A stretch of 64,000 nucleotides of DNA from Orychophragmus violaceus (GCA_030180135.1 CM058232.1:77667001-77731000); one strand, 5' to 3'; shown: positions 23,271 to 34,258, counted from the stretch's first letter. Notes: generated by a model from the sequence alone, not told the origin. Translations and numbers: made by a program.

Positions 23271-23359
23271 GGGTGCTTGATAGAGATTTAGTCTTGTTTC
23301 AGGCAGATCTAAGGTGAGGATCAGAAGGTAGCTCAGGAAGTAGCACAGAGTTTGGTTCG

Positions 23360-23707
23360 ATGGAGTCTCACAAAGAAGGAACGTCTATGACCAGACCACC
23401 ACGGCTTGACTCTTCAAATTATGGATATTGGAAGGTTCGTAAGTAAGCTTTCATTAGTGGTCTTGATGAGGATTGTTGGAATTCGATTGAGACTGGTTGG
23501 AATCTCCCTATTATGGTAAATGATTAAGGAGTTGAAGTACCTAAGCCTAGATATCAATGGAATGCTGAAGAGAAGAAGGCATTACGTTGCAATTCTAAGA
23601 CCAAGACTGCAATTTATAATGCAATTGATGCAAGTTACTTCAAGTTGATTTCTCAATGTGTGTCAGCTCAAAAGGCATGGAAAACATTGGAGAACATGTT
23701 TGAAGGT
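23360..23707 (+). pseudogene. Copia gag N-terminal fragment (UBN2-type)
   Basis: From ATG at 23360 the frame gives MESHKEGTSMTRPPRLDSSN, then YGYWKVRK, a stop, and AFISGLDEDCW. After a second stop it continues through KALRCNSKTKTAIYNAIDA to QKAWKTLENMFEG at 23706. This is the N-terminal half of a UBN2-type Gag, ending in the AW..L...FEG segment. Two in-frame stops and the Athila insertion inactivate it. No downstream half was found. Confidence 0.78.
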
Positions 23708-24920
23708 TGATAGGTCAAGAATTATCCCTATACTAACTGCAAGTGCACAGTATCGTCAATGTAGTATATAGGGTTATCGAATCCACAGGGACACTTGGTC
23801 TCAATAGAATTAGAACCGTAGGAATTTAAACTAGGAATAAAGCAGATGGTGAGTGAAATAAAAGCAAAGCAAGAAAATAAATCAGTAGCAAGATTAGTTG
23901 TGAAAGCAATTAACTAAAAGCGCTAGGTCTAGGGAATTCTCAGGAAATCAGACAAGCAGACAAGTTAATCAGTCAGGATCTAATTAAACTCAGTTCTAGA
24001 ACTCAAATCACGGAAATAGAATTAACCAAATCTCTTTGCGAGAATTCTCTAAGTCTAAGTGCAGCAATCCAAATCTCTTTGCAATTACTAACAGATTAAA
24101 CCAGCATTAATTTCAAGTTCGATATGTTCACAATTAAACTAAACCAAATCTCTTTGCGAATAGTTTAATTGCTCAACCTAAATAGTTCAGATTCTAAAAC
24201 ACACTCTCGTGTCGAATTTAGCAACCTAAGATCTAGATTCTAATTGATCAGGTTAGAACTAGCATTAAGCATAATTTAGATCGAAGAACATTCTAATCAT
24301 GTGAATCCTTAACTGATATAAACAAGTCTAGCAAGTCATGAAATCCCTAATGAGAAACCCTAAACCTAACTTTGAATCTACTCAGACATAGATAATGAAA
24401 ACATAATCAATGAATTAATAGATTGCATAAAAGAGAATAAATAAATAAAGGGGTTCGAAATCTTCTCCAAAATAATGAAGTACATGATTAGATCAGCCCC
24501 AATAGCTCTAAAAACTCTCTGCTCTTAATTATGAAAGCGTAAGTAAAATAAAACACTAAAATCCTAATTTATATGGCTAATCACGTCTGGGGCTTCTGTG
24601 TAAACTCTGAAACTTTCTGGGCAAAAGTGCAAATCTTGAATCTTCATTAAACCGCCGAGATTCTGGTCCATTCGCTAGTGTGTCGACCGATGCACATTGT
24701 GTGTCGGTTGCGTCGGTCGATGCATGATGTCAATTCTGGACAGTGAGTTCTTCTTCTCGGACCAAATCGCCAAAACACTCCAAATTGCTCCAAAATCGCC
24801 ACATTAGCTCCAAACGTGTATAATCCTAATAAAACCTGTAAATGACTCTAAAAAGACATAAAAGACACTAAAAACACAATTATATCATGGCATAAAACCG
24901 GTAAAAACCATGATATATCA
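23708..24920 (-). repeat. Athila 3' LTR (inverted relative to 11355-12572)
   Basis: Starts at 24920 with TGATATATCATGG and ends at 23708 with ACCTATCA (1,213 bp). It is clearly homologous to the plus-strand LTR but diverged, with several indels, so it comes from a separate insertion. Confidence 0.9.
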
Positions 24921-24935
24921 ACTCCCCCACACTTA
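24921..24935 (-). promoter_or_regulatory. Athila polypurine tract
   Basis: Minus-strand TAAGTGTGGGGGAGT adjoins the LTR. Confidence 0.85.
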
Positions 24936-26335
24936 GCATTTGCTTGTCCTCAAGCAAAACAGAGAACTAGAATGTAGTGAAGAGGTTTGAAAACTCTTCA
25001 GAAACTCTTTTCATCATAGAAGCAGAAACACTTAGATTCCCCTTAGTAATCCACATGAAAGAATCAACCTGCAGACATCAAGACCAACATATACTTCCCC
25101 CACACTTAGCAACTGTCCTAAGTAAACGCCACAATCACATTCACGCATTCAAATTCTCCCTAGTGCCTTCTGCAAGTATTTAAGTGCGGTCTCACCTAAG
25201 GGGTATCGATCAAAGGGCACATAGACTCTTATCTTGCCAGCTCTAGACCACCATACTGTCTTTCTCTGGTCCCTTTCTTCTCTTTTCCCTTCCTTAACAA
25301 CTGATTTTTCCCCACTGGGTATCATTTTTTTTTTTATCAGTGTTCTTCCCGTTTTGGGGTGTACTTTGGACACATTCCATGGATCGCACATGAGGTAATA
25401 GTTTTAGCTACCACTCCCATGACCACTTCGGAGTTACTAACTCATCCTCAGTTTATTACTTCTTTTTTTTTACTTTATGGAAGGGGAGAAGGGAACCAAA
25501 TAGGATAGGTTAACAGGCTGTGTCAGAACTAGCAAAGGAATCCGACACAAAGTATACCAAGCCCTTATGTGAGAAATTAAAGTCAGTATTAAGTTTGAAG
25601 TCAGTAAAAGATCCTCTGATACCTGAAGCGATGTGGGTGTTCTCAGTAGGCTGATCTGTGTCTGGGTTTTCTAATAGTCAGAGATAATCTGCAGCTTCAT
25701 CCCAATGGTTACTTAAGTTCCTGCAAATGCTGCTAATCTTCTCAAAAAATCATTGTTTCTTACTTAAACAAATTTTGACTCTAAAACAAATTTTGAAAAA
25801 TTTTAACTGACTCTAAGAAAACAAAAAGAAAGAAGTTAGTAGAACCTCCCCCACACTTAAGACACACTGTCCCCAGTAGTGTCAAGCGAGGGATTGGCAA
25901 AAATAAAGAAAAATTTGTTTGAGGAATTGGTTGAGTTCTGTCGGGTGTTACATCTATCGCTCAGGCATCGATCGTTGCACTAGGTGCATCGACCGTTGCA
26001 GTGCGATTTTTCGTTAGTGGTCGATCGTTTCTCAGGACCGCAACGATCGCTGCAATGCGATTTCTTTCGTATTGTGACGATCGACACAGTGGTGTGTCGA
26101 TCGACGCACTGCGATTTCTCGATCAGTCTGCAAGTTAGCAGGTTAGTCCGTCGGTTTTTATCAGTTTCGAATCCTGCAAGCTGAAAACACTAGAAACAGA
26201 GTAAAACCGAAGCAACAAATGTATCTAATCAAGCATAACCATCCAAACATAGTAGCAAAATAAAAGAAAAAGGTGCAAGAAAAATAAAAAGAAAATCAGA
26301 ATACAGAACCGAATATCAAGAGATGACAGATATGC
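24936..26335 (-). other. Athila 3' non-coding region
   Basis: Homologous to 2770-3528 and 10829-11340. Contains purine runs near 25090 and 25850 and CGATCG-type repeats at about 25965-26110. Small frames are not convincing genes. Confidence 0.7.
25965..26110 (-). repeat. CGATCG(T/A)TGCA repeats
   Basis: About seven copies of the same motif family as at 2868-3016, at the equivalent position of this Athila copy. Confidence 0.75.
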
Positions 26336-26692
26336 TCACTCGCTCTCGTCATCAATCCCACCATATCTCTCAGTACCACTAGAATCCTCAGGAGAACGCT
26401 GTCGACGACGTCTGTCAGGTACGGGCTGACTAATCTGTGGCTGTCTCCTGCAGCTGCAAGTGCGCATGAAGTTCCAAACAGCCCGTAGAATACCATCTGA
26501 TCTCTCTCTCCACTCGGCCTCAGAATATGAACCGTAAGGCATCGTAGGCTCGAGAAAGGGTCCCACGTCGTCAACGGGGGCAGGCGCAGGCGCAGGGGCT
26601 GGGGCAGCAGAAGATGAAGCTCGTGTGGAAGGCTCTCCTAGCGGATGAGCCATAGAAGGTACTCCACGCTGTGCGGTGGCAGGAGGCGGCAC
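26336..26692 (-). pseudogene. C-terminal part of an Athila 3' ORF, unrecognised function
   Basis: The minus-strand frame is open to the junction at 26690 and ends at 26336. It has an Ala-Pro repeat (APAPAPAPAP), then FLEPTMPYGSYSEAEWRERS, a Cys/Arg-rich RTCSCRRQ, a basic RRRRQR patch and an acidic end, GGIDDESE. Some Athila elements carry an extra frame between pol and the 3' LTR, and this is a plausible tail of it. The match is by position and composition only. The first Athila lacks an equivalent at the same distance from its LTR. Confidence 0.4.
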
Positions 26693-28556
26693 TAGGACGC
26701 GTCCGGACTACACAACTACAAATGTCACTCCATAGGTTAACTCCTGAAAGGACCAGTACCTGAGGGTATGTGAACTAATCAGAAACTCAACTCCCGGGGA
26801 TCCAATCGGGCAGTAAGTACCGGAACGCCATCTCTAGACTTGCGAGTTCTAACGCACCTTATGGAGTTTTAATAACAGTAATGTAAACAATCAGACTCGC
26901 TGGGACTCCAACACACAAGACCGACAAGGTCAAACAATAACACTATCTCAATCCCAATATACCCAGTCTATCTCGCAAGTCCTACCACCATTCATCAACA
27001 CAATCAGACCTATCCAGTCCCGTACCAAAATAGGTATCCATATCCAGACTTACCCGGTCCCGTACCGGAGTAAGTATCTACTAACACAATCTACTCGGCC
27101 CCAAACCGGAGTAGATAAACAATCACACGATCAATGGTCTACCCGGTCCAACACCAGAGTAGATAAACAATCACACAATCAACAATCACACACCACCAAT
27201 CAATTAATTACTTAGGTTTCATTAATCTTTTTAGCTTAAACCGCTACATTGGGATTAGTAAGTTTACTAATCCCGCAGCCTCAAATTCATTCATTTAATC
27301 TTTAATTCCTTAGTTTTAATTATTCAATTAATTCAATGCTAGATTAGAGTTAATAAACATACTAATTCCCTAGACGGCTCAACCCCAAATTATTTTTTTA
27401 ATTTCATTCCTTATTTTTATGTTTTAATTATTCCCATCCATATGATTGAGCTTAGTAAAATTACTAATCTCCTGACTTCCAGTTAATTCTTTAATTTAGT
27501 TACTTTAACCCGATAATCTCGTCTAACTAAACCCAACCCGGTTATCATATTCTAAGGTGTATTATAAGTTTATCCATATTTTAACTTAACCCTTAATTCT
27601 CGTATATAGATTCATTTATTACGTTCGTATAAAATATAGATGCATATATTTCCTAGCATGTCATTCTCATTCTATATGTATGCAACACCCAATCAAGCAA
27701 TCAACGATATGATCAATCAATCAACCAATGAGTGATAACTATATGCAATATATATTTCCTATATGTTTTGTTTAATTCCCGAGCTATTTAATGAACCTAA
27801 CCGTTCTATCATATTTCAATAATGGGTATGCATTCCTACAATTTTATTGTTCCATAATTCCGAGGTATATATGATCTACCTAAATGAAGAGGAGGAGGAG
27901 AAGAGCTTATAGGTGTATTTGGTGTGAAGAAAAGTGAAGACCCAAGCCCTCTTTTATAGCTTGGAGAGACTTGGTCACCAGGTTTCTTAAGGACACATGT
28001 CCTCTTCTAATGCAATCTCTCATGGATGCTTGACACATATCCCTCTTCTAGAACCTTCTAGATGGTGAAATGTGTCTTGCTCCAGCTGTGACAAGTGGTA
28101 CCCTCCAGCCAATCAGAAACTGTCACCTTATTCCGCGTTTGATCCGTTATTCTCGTTTAACCGATAAATTCTCGAAAAATCCGTAAAAATACTCCAATGC
28201 CATTTTTTCTTTATCTGTACCTCCACAAATAATTCTCCATAATTTTATTAATCCGTTTTGGCCTCTAGTATGTTCTAGAACTCCAAAATAGGCTTCTCAA
28301 GAACTTTACGGTTTATCGGTTTCCTTTCTCGATAAACCTGAAAAGCTGTTTAAAAATTTGTCTTGAGAAAATTTCTTCTTCTAAATAATCTTTAATAATT
28401 ATTAACAGATTATTTTGCCCTCCATTCTTCTCGACTCCAGTTTTGGTAAAATTACTAAAATACCTCTGACTTCCAAAAACTGCAGAAATTCCCTCCGGTG
28501 AGATTTTTTTTTACTTGTAAGCTGCTCGTTGACGTAATACGAGACTGGGTATTACA
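26690..28556 (-). repeat. Tekay-like 3' LTR, truncated and internally deleted
   Basis: Matches 45951-48557 in the same orientation (repeated TACCCGG...CCGGAGTAGATAAAC units, and the TATATGATCTACC and GCTTGGAGAGACTTGGTCACC segments). It lacks the region equivalent to 45011-45950 and, at about 27883, the region equivalent to about 47146-47912. It ends TATTACA at 28556. Confidence 0.85.
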
Positions 28557-28573
28557 TTATCCCCTACTTACAA
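28557..28573 (-). promoter_or_regulatory. Tekay-like polypurine tract
   Basis: Minus-strand GTAAGTAGGGGATAA adjoins the LTR start TGTAATACCC. Confidence 0.8.
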
Positions 28574-28697
28574 GAATTCGGCCCTTGAATTCTCCGTTTG
28601 ATTAAACATCAAATCTGAAACCGAACTTACTATAAGTCTGCTGCTCCCTTCTAAGTCCGACTCCGCAATTGTTTCTTTACTCTCAATTGATTCTACA

Positions 28698-28727
28698 CAC
28701 TACAAGAAATGTGGGTATTAATAGCGG
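28698..28727 (+). repeat. CACTA 1 left terminal inverted repeat
   Basis: CACTACAAGAAATGTGGGTA and onward, pairing with 42257-42284. Confidence 0.93.
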
Positions 28728-29180
28728 CCGATAAACGTTATGTATCACCTTCTATAGCGTTTCCTAAAACGTTCTGACAGCGCCCGTCATTGTAGGTCGG
28801 GTACTTAAGATAGCGGACTTGACGTATGCTATAGTTAATTAGACGACGATAGCGTTCATCTTTTCGCAATTGTTTATCTTTATAGCGTGTTATAATTATT
28901 ATTAAAATCATTAATAATAGCATTTTATTTTACAAAGATAGCAAATTATTTGTGTTATTAATTTTTTTTTTAATTACCCAAAAATTTATTATAAAATCAT
29001 AAATACAATAAATTAACTAAAAATGAAATTGATATTAAAATAGTTAAAATAAATTTATAAATAAATTTAATCCAAATATCCTTTTTCATTACAAAATATT
29101 AAACCAATGATCCAAACAAAAAAAAACCCTAATTAATCAGAGGATCAATCATTGGTGAATCCTTTTAAGTTTCAGTGACT
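28728..29180. other. CACTA 1 left subterminal region
   Basis: Holds ATAGCG(T/G) motifs to about 28900, then AT-rich sequence. No gene is seen. Confidence 0.55.
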
Positions 29181-29187
29181 CTTTCTT

Positions 29188-30166
29188 TCAATAGCTCATG
29201 TCCGAGTTTTCTTTACCAGTTGATCCAAATGTCTCGATGGCATAAAATTTACCCTCTTCCATCTTTGTCTGCTCGACTCTTTCTTTCCGGATACTTTTAA
29301 CGAGCATGATGAGCACAGTAGTCGCTCCGCTCCTAAGAACCGCCCTATCGCAAACAACACAAGTGATTATTGTCAGAAAAAAAGAATCAAGGAGTATGTA
29401 CATTTGAAAGATGGATACATGATCTATAAAAGAAAATACCTCTTGATAGCTCCATAACCATGGCTTCCCACAACAAGAAGAGAAGCATGGTGTTTATCTA
29501 CAACCTCGCACAGAATATTTCTTGCATCGTCTTCAAAAACTTCGATCATAGCGCCATGAACCTAAACAGCAAACCTAGAATGATTGAGAAGAAGGTCGTT
29601 GTTGCACCTAGCTAGGAGCTAACCAAAGATAGATAATTTTAATCAAATAAAAGGACAAACTAGTGATGTGAGACTCCTAGCTTTGAAGTTTTTGCATGAT
29701 GTAGATATTCACACAATCCCTAAACAGACCAAGCTTCCATCAATTTCCAAGTTCTCTTCTAATTATCATCCGGAAAATACAAAGCTTAATTTGTGATATA
29801 TAACACAGCAGAAATGGTGAACAATAAAAGAGTAATGAGTGAATCCGTACCGATTTGCTCTCACAAATTCCTTTGGCCATCTCGATAACCTTAGCAGCGG
29901 TATGTTTCAAATCGGCATCAACATAAGGCACAACCTCCGCAGTTCCTAAACAAACAAAAAAAAATACAAAAATGATATCCCTAAATCGAACCCTAGCTAG
30001 AAGAAGAAGATTTGTGCCTACTCTAGTAAAATCGATAAGGGGAGAGGTGAAAGCAAAGAGTGTAAGGATCGAAGAAGCGATCGAGCGTCCACTCCAATGC
30101 GTAAGTGCTCTGCTCGTTTTCGTCGACACTGACGGCCATCACCGGTTTATCATCTGCAGTAGCCAT
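29188..30166 (-). pseudogene. Captured universal stress protein (USP) gene, introns retained
   Basis: The minus strand shows four exon-like blocks with plausible splice sites. The first, from ATG at 30166, gives MATADDKPVMAVSVDENEQS and then TYALEWTLDRFFDPYT. The second ends at 29947 and gives GTAEVVPYVDADLKHTAAKV. The third, 29440-29562, gives MIEVFEDDARNILCEVVDKH and VVGSHGYGAIKR, part of the GxxG nucleotide-binding loop. The last gives AVLRSGATTVLIMLVKS and ends at 29188. Plant USPs are small ATP-binding-fold stress proteins. Compared with the family, residues between FDPYT and GTAEV and a piece of the last exon are missing. Retained introns indicate DNA-level capture by CACTA 1. Confidence 0.85.
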
Positions 30167-30249
30167 GACTCTACGGCGTCAATCTGTTACGTGAAGAAAG
30201 CACAGTCTTGCTTTGAAGGAAGCCTCGAAGATTACGAAATGTAGCAGAG

Positions 30250-30690
30250 AAAGAGGAATGCGATAAGTACAATTACAATTGAAATAGGAATGAGATACTC
30301 TGATGAGGAATCGAACAACATCCCTCTCTCGCCACCATCAACCGTGTAGAGCGATGTGGACAGAACCGTCGCCGCCGTTCCAATACCTCGATAGACAAGC
30401 AGGAATAATGAGAGGTTATGGTAGAAGGAGAACAAGAAAAAAATAATAATTTGGACCATTGGATTCAACTTAATGAACGGCAGATCATAACAATAAAGGT
30501 GATCCTCATCTTGTTGGATTAGCCAATGAGGAATTAATATCATTCTATTGTTAGATTTTTATTATATCAGTATTTTAAATACAATAGAAATAAAACAAAA
30601 TTTAAATATTATTTGCAAACCTATTTGATACAATTTTTTAAAAGTGATTAAAATTATAAAAATGATTTTCTGTAAATATATTAATGTTTA
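30250..30690. other. CACTA 1 interior, no gene seen
   Basis: Includes sequence 5' of the captured USP gene, possibly its promoter, then AT-rich sequence. Confidence 0.45.
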
Positions 30691-31365
30691 AATTTTTTAG
30701 TGTTTATGATTAAGGATTAAAAGTTTAGGTTTAGGGTTTGTGTTTAGGGTATATAGTTAATGTTTTAAAGTTTAAAAATTTAGTGTTTATGATCACAGAT
30801 TAAAAGTTTAGGGTTTAGGGTTTGTGTTTAGGATATTGATTTAATGTTTTAGAGTTTCTAAAATTTAGTTTTTATTATTAAGTATTAAATTTTTAGGGTT
30901 TATGGTTTGTGTTTAGGGTATAGAGTTAATGTTTTAGAGTTTAAATTTTTTAGTGTTTATGATTAAAGATTAAAAGTTTAGGGTTTAGTGTTTGTGTTTA
31001 GGGTATTGATTTAATGTTTTAGAGTTTTTAAAATTTAATGTTTATGATTAAAGATTGTTTAGGGTTTAGGGTATTGATTTAATGTTTTAGAGTTTTTAAA
31101 ATTTAGTGTTTATGGTTAAAGATTATTTTAGGGTTTAGGGTTTGTGTTTAGGGTATAGAGTTAATGTTTTAGAGTTTAAAAACTTTAGTTTTTATGATTA
31201 AAGATTAAAATTTTAGGGTTTAGGGTTTGTGTTTAGGATATATAGTTAAAGTTTTAGAGTTTAAAAATTTAGCGTTTATGATTAATGATTAAAAATGTAG
31301 GGTTAATACATATTGCATTTAGGGTATAGAATTAAGGTTTTAGAGTTATGGTTTTTGGGTCAAAC
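30690..31365 (+). repeat. Tandem repeat with telomere-like TTTAGGG motifs, about eight units
   Basis: Units of about 83-88 bp begin near 30697, 30780, 30866, 30949, 31037, 31103, 31188 and 31270 with TTTAGTGTTTATGATTA-like sequence. Each contains GTTTAGGGTTTAGGGTTTG-like runs, degenerate relatives of the plant telomere repeat TTTAGGG. Confidence 0.85.
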
Positions 31366-31559
31366 TCTTATGTCTAAACTTTAAATCAAAAATCATGTCA
31401 TTTCGTTTTTTAGGGGGTAAAAGTCTTCTTATTTTGTAGATTTTATTTATTAAATATTTAATGATAATGTTTTTTTTAGTTTTATTGAATTATCAAAATA
31501 GAATAATCTCAAGTATATACCATCTAATTAGTTCACAATCAAAAATAAAACTTTGCAGC

Positions 31560-31695
31560 AGCTCTTCCATTCTTATTAGTTCACCTCTCCACAAAAGGAT
31601 TGAAGAAGATCTTCATATCTGACTGAGTCACCTTCTTGTCAATGTTAGTGCACTAGATATTTCTTGCACACACCTCACTCTCATGTTCAGTCTGC
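31560..31695 (-). pseudogene. Captured CID-type RNA-binding protein (RRM) exon fragment
   Basis: Minus strand, after a TTGCAG acceptor at about 31692: TEHESEVCARNI, stop, then CTNIDKKVTQSDMKIFF. The CTNIDKKVTQ segment is the start of the second RRM of plant CID proteins (PAM2 plus two RRMs, poly(A)-binding-protein interactors). The stop replaces the Tyr of the usual IYCTNID. After FF the similarity fades and a stop follows. It is a small, non-functional exon piece carried by CACTA 1. Confidence 0.7.
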
Positions 31696-31799
31696 AACAA
31701 ACAAGAAACAAAACATTTACAGTCTCAAAATGTCATGAGTCTTTGCATAGTAGAAGAAAGTCGATAACAGCACAAAGACACACTACAACAAGAGGAACA

Positions 31800-32300
31800 C
31801 TATTTGCTATTAAGGTTCCTTAGGTGACTCAACAAAAGAAAGGTACGCAAAGTGGCTCTTGGAGCATGTATGACAGAGTCTTAATATCGTGAAGCTTCGA
31901 AAACATGAACTTTCCATTTCTTCAATCTTCTTTAGACAGATTCTCACTCTCACCTTATCACTTCTCAGGCTCTCGTTTAAAGGTTCCAAGTGGCACAACA
32001 CCTGCAGTCTCGTGATTGTTCGCGTTATTTACATCGATGCCCTGCTCATTTGAGAAACAAAACAAATTGACAACACAAAAAAAGACTGAGAATGATCACC
32101 ATATACACAGATCAATAGAGAGATTCAAGTACTTGGTTATTTGATGCTGGCTCATGTACTCTCTGCAGGTTAGCGTTAAGATCAATCATTTCGTCACTGG
32201 TATATGTGTGGCGACGGTTCTTAGTTACTGGAGATCTACTAATAGTGTGCCCATCTAAATGTTTCAATCCTGATCGCGAAAGACTAAGACCTAACAATAC
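31800..32300 (-). pseudogene. Possible further captured exons, unidentified
   Basis: Two short minus-strand frames (31810-32001 and 32112-32297) are flanked by intron-like sequence. One ends KSHFAYLSFVESPKEP, which faintly recalls the first-RRM end of CID proteins. The other has KNRRHTYTSDEMIDLNANLQ, which I do not recognise. Listed because they lie between two identified captured fragments. Confidence 0.3.
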
Positions 32301-32860
32301 AAGAACACCATTGTCAGGTAAACAAGATTTTCAAGTTTCAATCAGAAATAAATAATGTTTAAGGACATAGATCTTCACCAAAACATGCATTGGAGAAACC
32401 GGGTTGAGGACTTTTAGGATATGAAATGGAAGGATCAATCAACAAAAAGAAGCATGATGTTTAGAACTAGCTTCCCACTAGAGCTAATTTACAATCTATT
32501 TTGAATAAACTAAGGATTCGCTTACTAATAATGATCCAATAACCTAATACTGAGTGGAATATGAGCAACTTGGATAGCCACATTCAAAATCTATTCCATG
32601 CAAAGAAAACTAAAACCAAATAACAAGAATTGATCATCTAATCTGTATCTGAAAGACCAACAAATGCAACAAACGGAAGCAAAACCAAGCAGACTAGATA
32701 ACCCATTTGCCTTACAACCAATCCTATAATAAGAACAGATCAAAACTCAAAATCAGCTGAAAATTTCAAGGACTATAACTATATACAGCTTCTCATTATA
32801 CACAAACATAACCTATGTTTTCTTCTTCTTCCTTTCATATCTTACTGAATCGATATGAAA
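32301..32860. other. CACTA 1 interior, no gene seen
   Basis: AT-rich, intron-like sequence between captured fragments. Confidence 0.45.
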
Positions 32861-32948
32861 GTTGCTAACTTTCTCTGCAATAAACATCAAATTTTTCATC
32901 TAAACAGAAAAATCTGAGGAGCATACTAAAAAAATCGAAAGTATATAC

Positions 32949-33215
32949 CCAAGCGGCTGATTTGGAGAGGGTAGCGAAAGCAAATCGGTGATCTGGATTG
33001 ATGGAGAGCTTATTGTGAATGAAGAGAATGATGGCTTGCTTGACGCACTCCATCCTGATCAAAGGCTTCCCGTCAGTTCCCGTCGTCTTCATCTCCGCCG
33101 TCGATTCCGCATCTACATCGACGCAGAGGAGAATATCCTCGCTGTTTATACGCGCCGGCTTCAGAACGTACCGAGACGATCCACCTCCAATCATCACCGC
33201 TCTTTCTTCATCCAT
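32949..33215 (-). pseudogene. Captured first exon of a MERIT40/BABAM1-like gene
   Basis: The minus-strand ATG at 33215 gives MDEERAVMIGGGSSRYVLKP, then DILLCVDVDAESTAEMK, QAIILFIHNKLSINPDHRFA and SKSAAW, ending at a GTATAT donor after 32949. It matches, from memory, the N-terminal VWA-like part of the plant BRISC/BRCA1-A complex member 1, a scaffold of a deubiquitinase complex. The exon is intact as far as it goes, but its downstream exons are absent, so no complete protein is possible. About 60 bp of upstream sequence remains before the MULE insertion. Confidence 0.62.
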
Positions 33216-33277
33216 TCGCCCTTGATATATCTCTCTGACTGGTTTTCTTCTACTTGTTAAGTCCGAGATAGGCCGAC

Positions 33278-33286
33278 AAATAAAAA
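33278..33286. other. 9-bp TSD of the small MULE (left copy)
   Basis: aaataaaaa, repeated exactly at 33949-33957. Confidence 0.92.
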
Positions 33287-33435
33287 GAGACATGAGCTGG
33301 TATGCCCCTATATCTCCATCATAAATCTCAAATGCCCCTGTTTTATTTTTAATGTCGAAATGATAATTTTACCCTTAATGAATGGTTGTAAGGACTTAAA
33401 TATAATTAAACCGGTAAGTATTTGTTGAAAACAAC

Positions 33436-33512
33436 GGTAGCTCAGTGGTTAGGAGCTCTACGCGCATATCTGTGCGTGATGTGCGCCCAGGGTTCGAATC
33501 CCACCGGCGTGG
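33436..33512 (+). other. tRNA-like sequence inside the small MULE
   Basis: TAGCTCAGTGGTTAGGAGC matches the D-arm/box A of plant tRNAs, with a paired GCTC/GAGC stem. GGTTCGAATCC at 33491-33501 is a canonical box B. Acceptor pairing is not evident. A TTTTTT run follows near 33533. It could be transcribed by Pol III but is not a functional tRNA by inspection. Confidence 0.6.
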
Positions 33513-33812
33513 TAATACTGGTAATACCGATATTTTTTCTACAGGTAATATTACAAGTATATGTAATACTGGTAATACAGGTAACACTGGTAATACCAGT
33601 ACCACTGGAGGTAACACTGGTAATACCAACACCACTGGAAGTAATACTACAATTGAGGTAATACTGGTAATACAGATGACACTAGTAATACTAGTAACAC
33701 TAGAGGTATCACTGGTAATACCAGTACCACTGGAGGTAATACTGGTATCTGGTAATACTAGTACTACTGGAGGTAACACTAGTAATGAAGCTAATACTGG
33801 TACAACGATTAT
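33511..33812 (+). repeat. GGTAATACT-type array
   Basis: About 25 copies of (A/T)CTGGTAATAC-like 9-mers, with variants such as ACCACTGGA. The motif is the same as in the introns of the large MULE. Confidence 0.9.
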
Positions 33813-33948
33813 TCATATAAATTAAATCAAAATGAGAAGGGCAAAATCGTCATCACAGGATTTCATTTAAAAAATGAGGGGCATGTAGATTAAGTAGGGG
33901 TATAAGAGATTAAATTCTGAGAAAGAGTGGCATATGAGACAATGTTTC

Positions 33949-33957
33949 AAATAAAAA
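33949..33957. other. 9-bp TSD of the small MULE (right copy)
   Basis: aaataaaaa. Confidence 0.92.
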
Positions 33958-33960
33958 CGA

Positions 33961-33969
33961 GATGTTAAA
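33961..33969. other. 9-bp TSD of the large MULE (left copy)
   Basis: gatgttaaa, repeated exactly at 42023-42031. Confidence 0.93.
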
Positions 33970-34258
33970 GAAACAATGGCTGGTATGCCCTTTTTTTTTT
34001 TAAACTAATCTCTTATGCCCCTCTCTAATCCACATACCCCTCAGCCTTTTAATGAAATGCTGTGCTGACCATTTTACCCTCCCTAATTTAATTTAATTTA
34101 TGTTTTCATTAATAAAAAAAAAAAAGAAATCGGAAACTCACCTCACGACCTCGGTCCCGACCTCGCCATTGCTCCTCCGGGATCTCCATTACCGTCGCCG
34201 GCGACCAGAAACTCGCCAGAAACCTCCAATTCAAGCTGCATTCCACTCCTAAATCATT

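Larger units (their letters stand above)
22661..23707 (+). mobile_element. Ty1/copia fragment (5' LTR, PBS, gag start)
   Basis: An LTR-like region ends CACTTTCA at 23256. A methionine-type primer-binding site and the beginning of gag follow. It is cut at 23707 by insertion of the second Athila. The LTR start at 22661 (TGTCAGTCACGGCG) is a best guess. Confidence 0.7.
23708..26689 (-). mobile_element. Second Athila-like element, 3' end only
   Basis: The minus-strand order is a partial 3' open reading frame, non-coding region with CGATCG repeats, polypurine tract, LTR. The LTR and the 3' region match the element at 1-12572. It is inserted in a copia gag on the left and joined abruptly to Tekay-like LTR sequence at 26690 on the right, so pol, gag and the 5' LTR are lost. 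Confidence 0.85.
33287..33948 (+). mobile_element. Small non-autonomous MULE, 662 bp
   Basis: The ends match each other inverted (left GAGACATGAGCTGGTATGCC, right on minus GAAACATTGTCTCATATGCC) and match the large MULE nearby. A 9-bp TSD is present. It contains a tRNA-like block and a GGTAATACT array, but no transposase. Confidence 0.9.

Noticed and set aside
29188..30166. Intact host universal stress protein gene
   Set aside because: It lies inside CACTA ends with internal deletions, so it is a captured pseudogene.
33511..33812. CRISPR-like repeat array
   Set aside because: The units are contiguous degenerate 9-mers without spacers, in a plant transposon.
33422..33825. Gly/Asn/Thr-rich or Ile/Val-rich frames in the small MULE
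   Set aside because: Translations of the GGTAATACT array, with no independent coding evidence.
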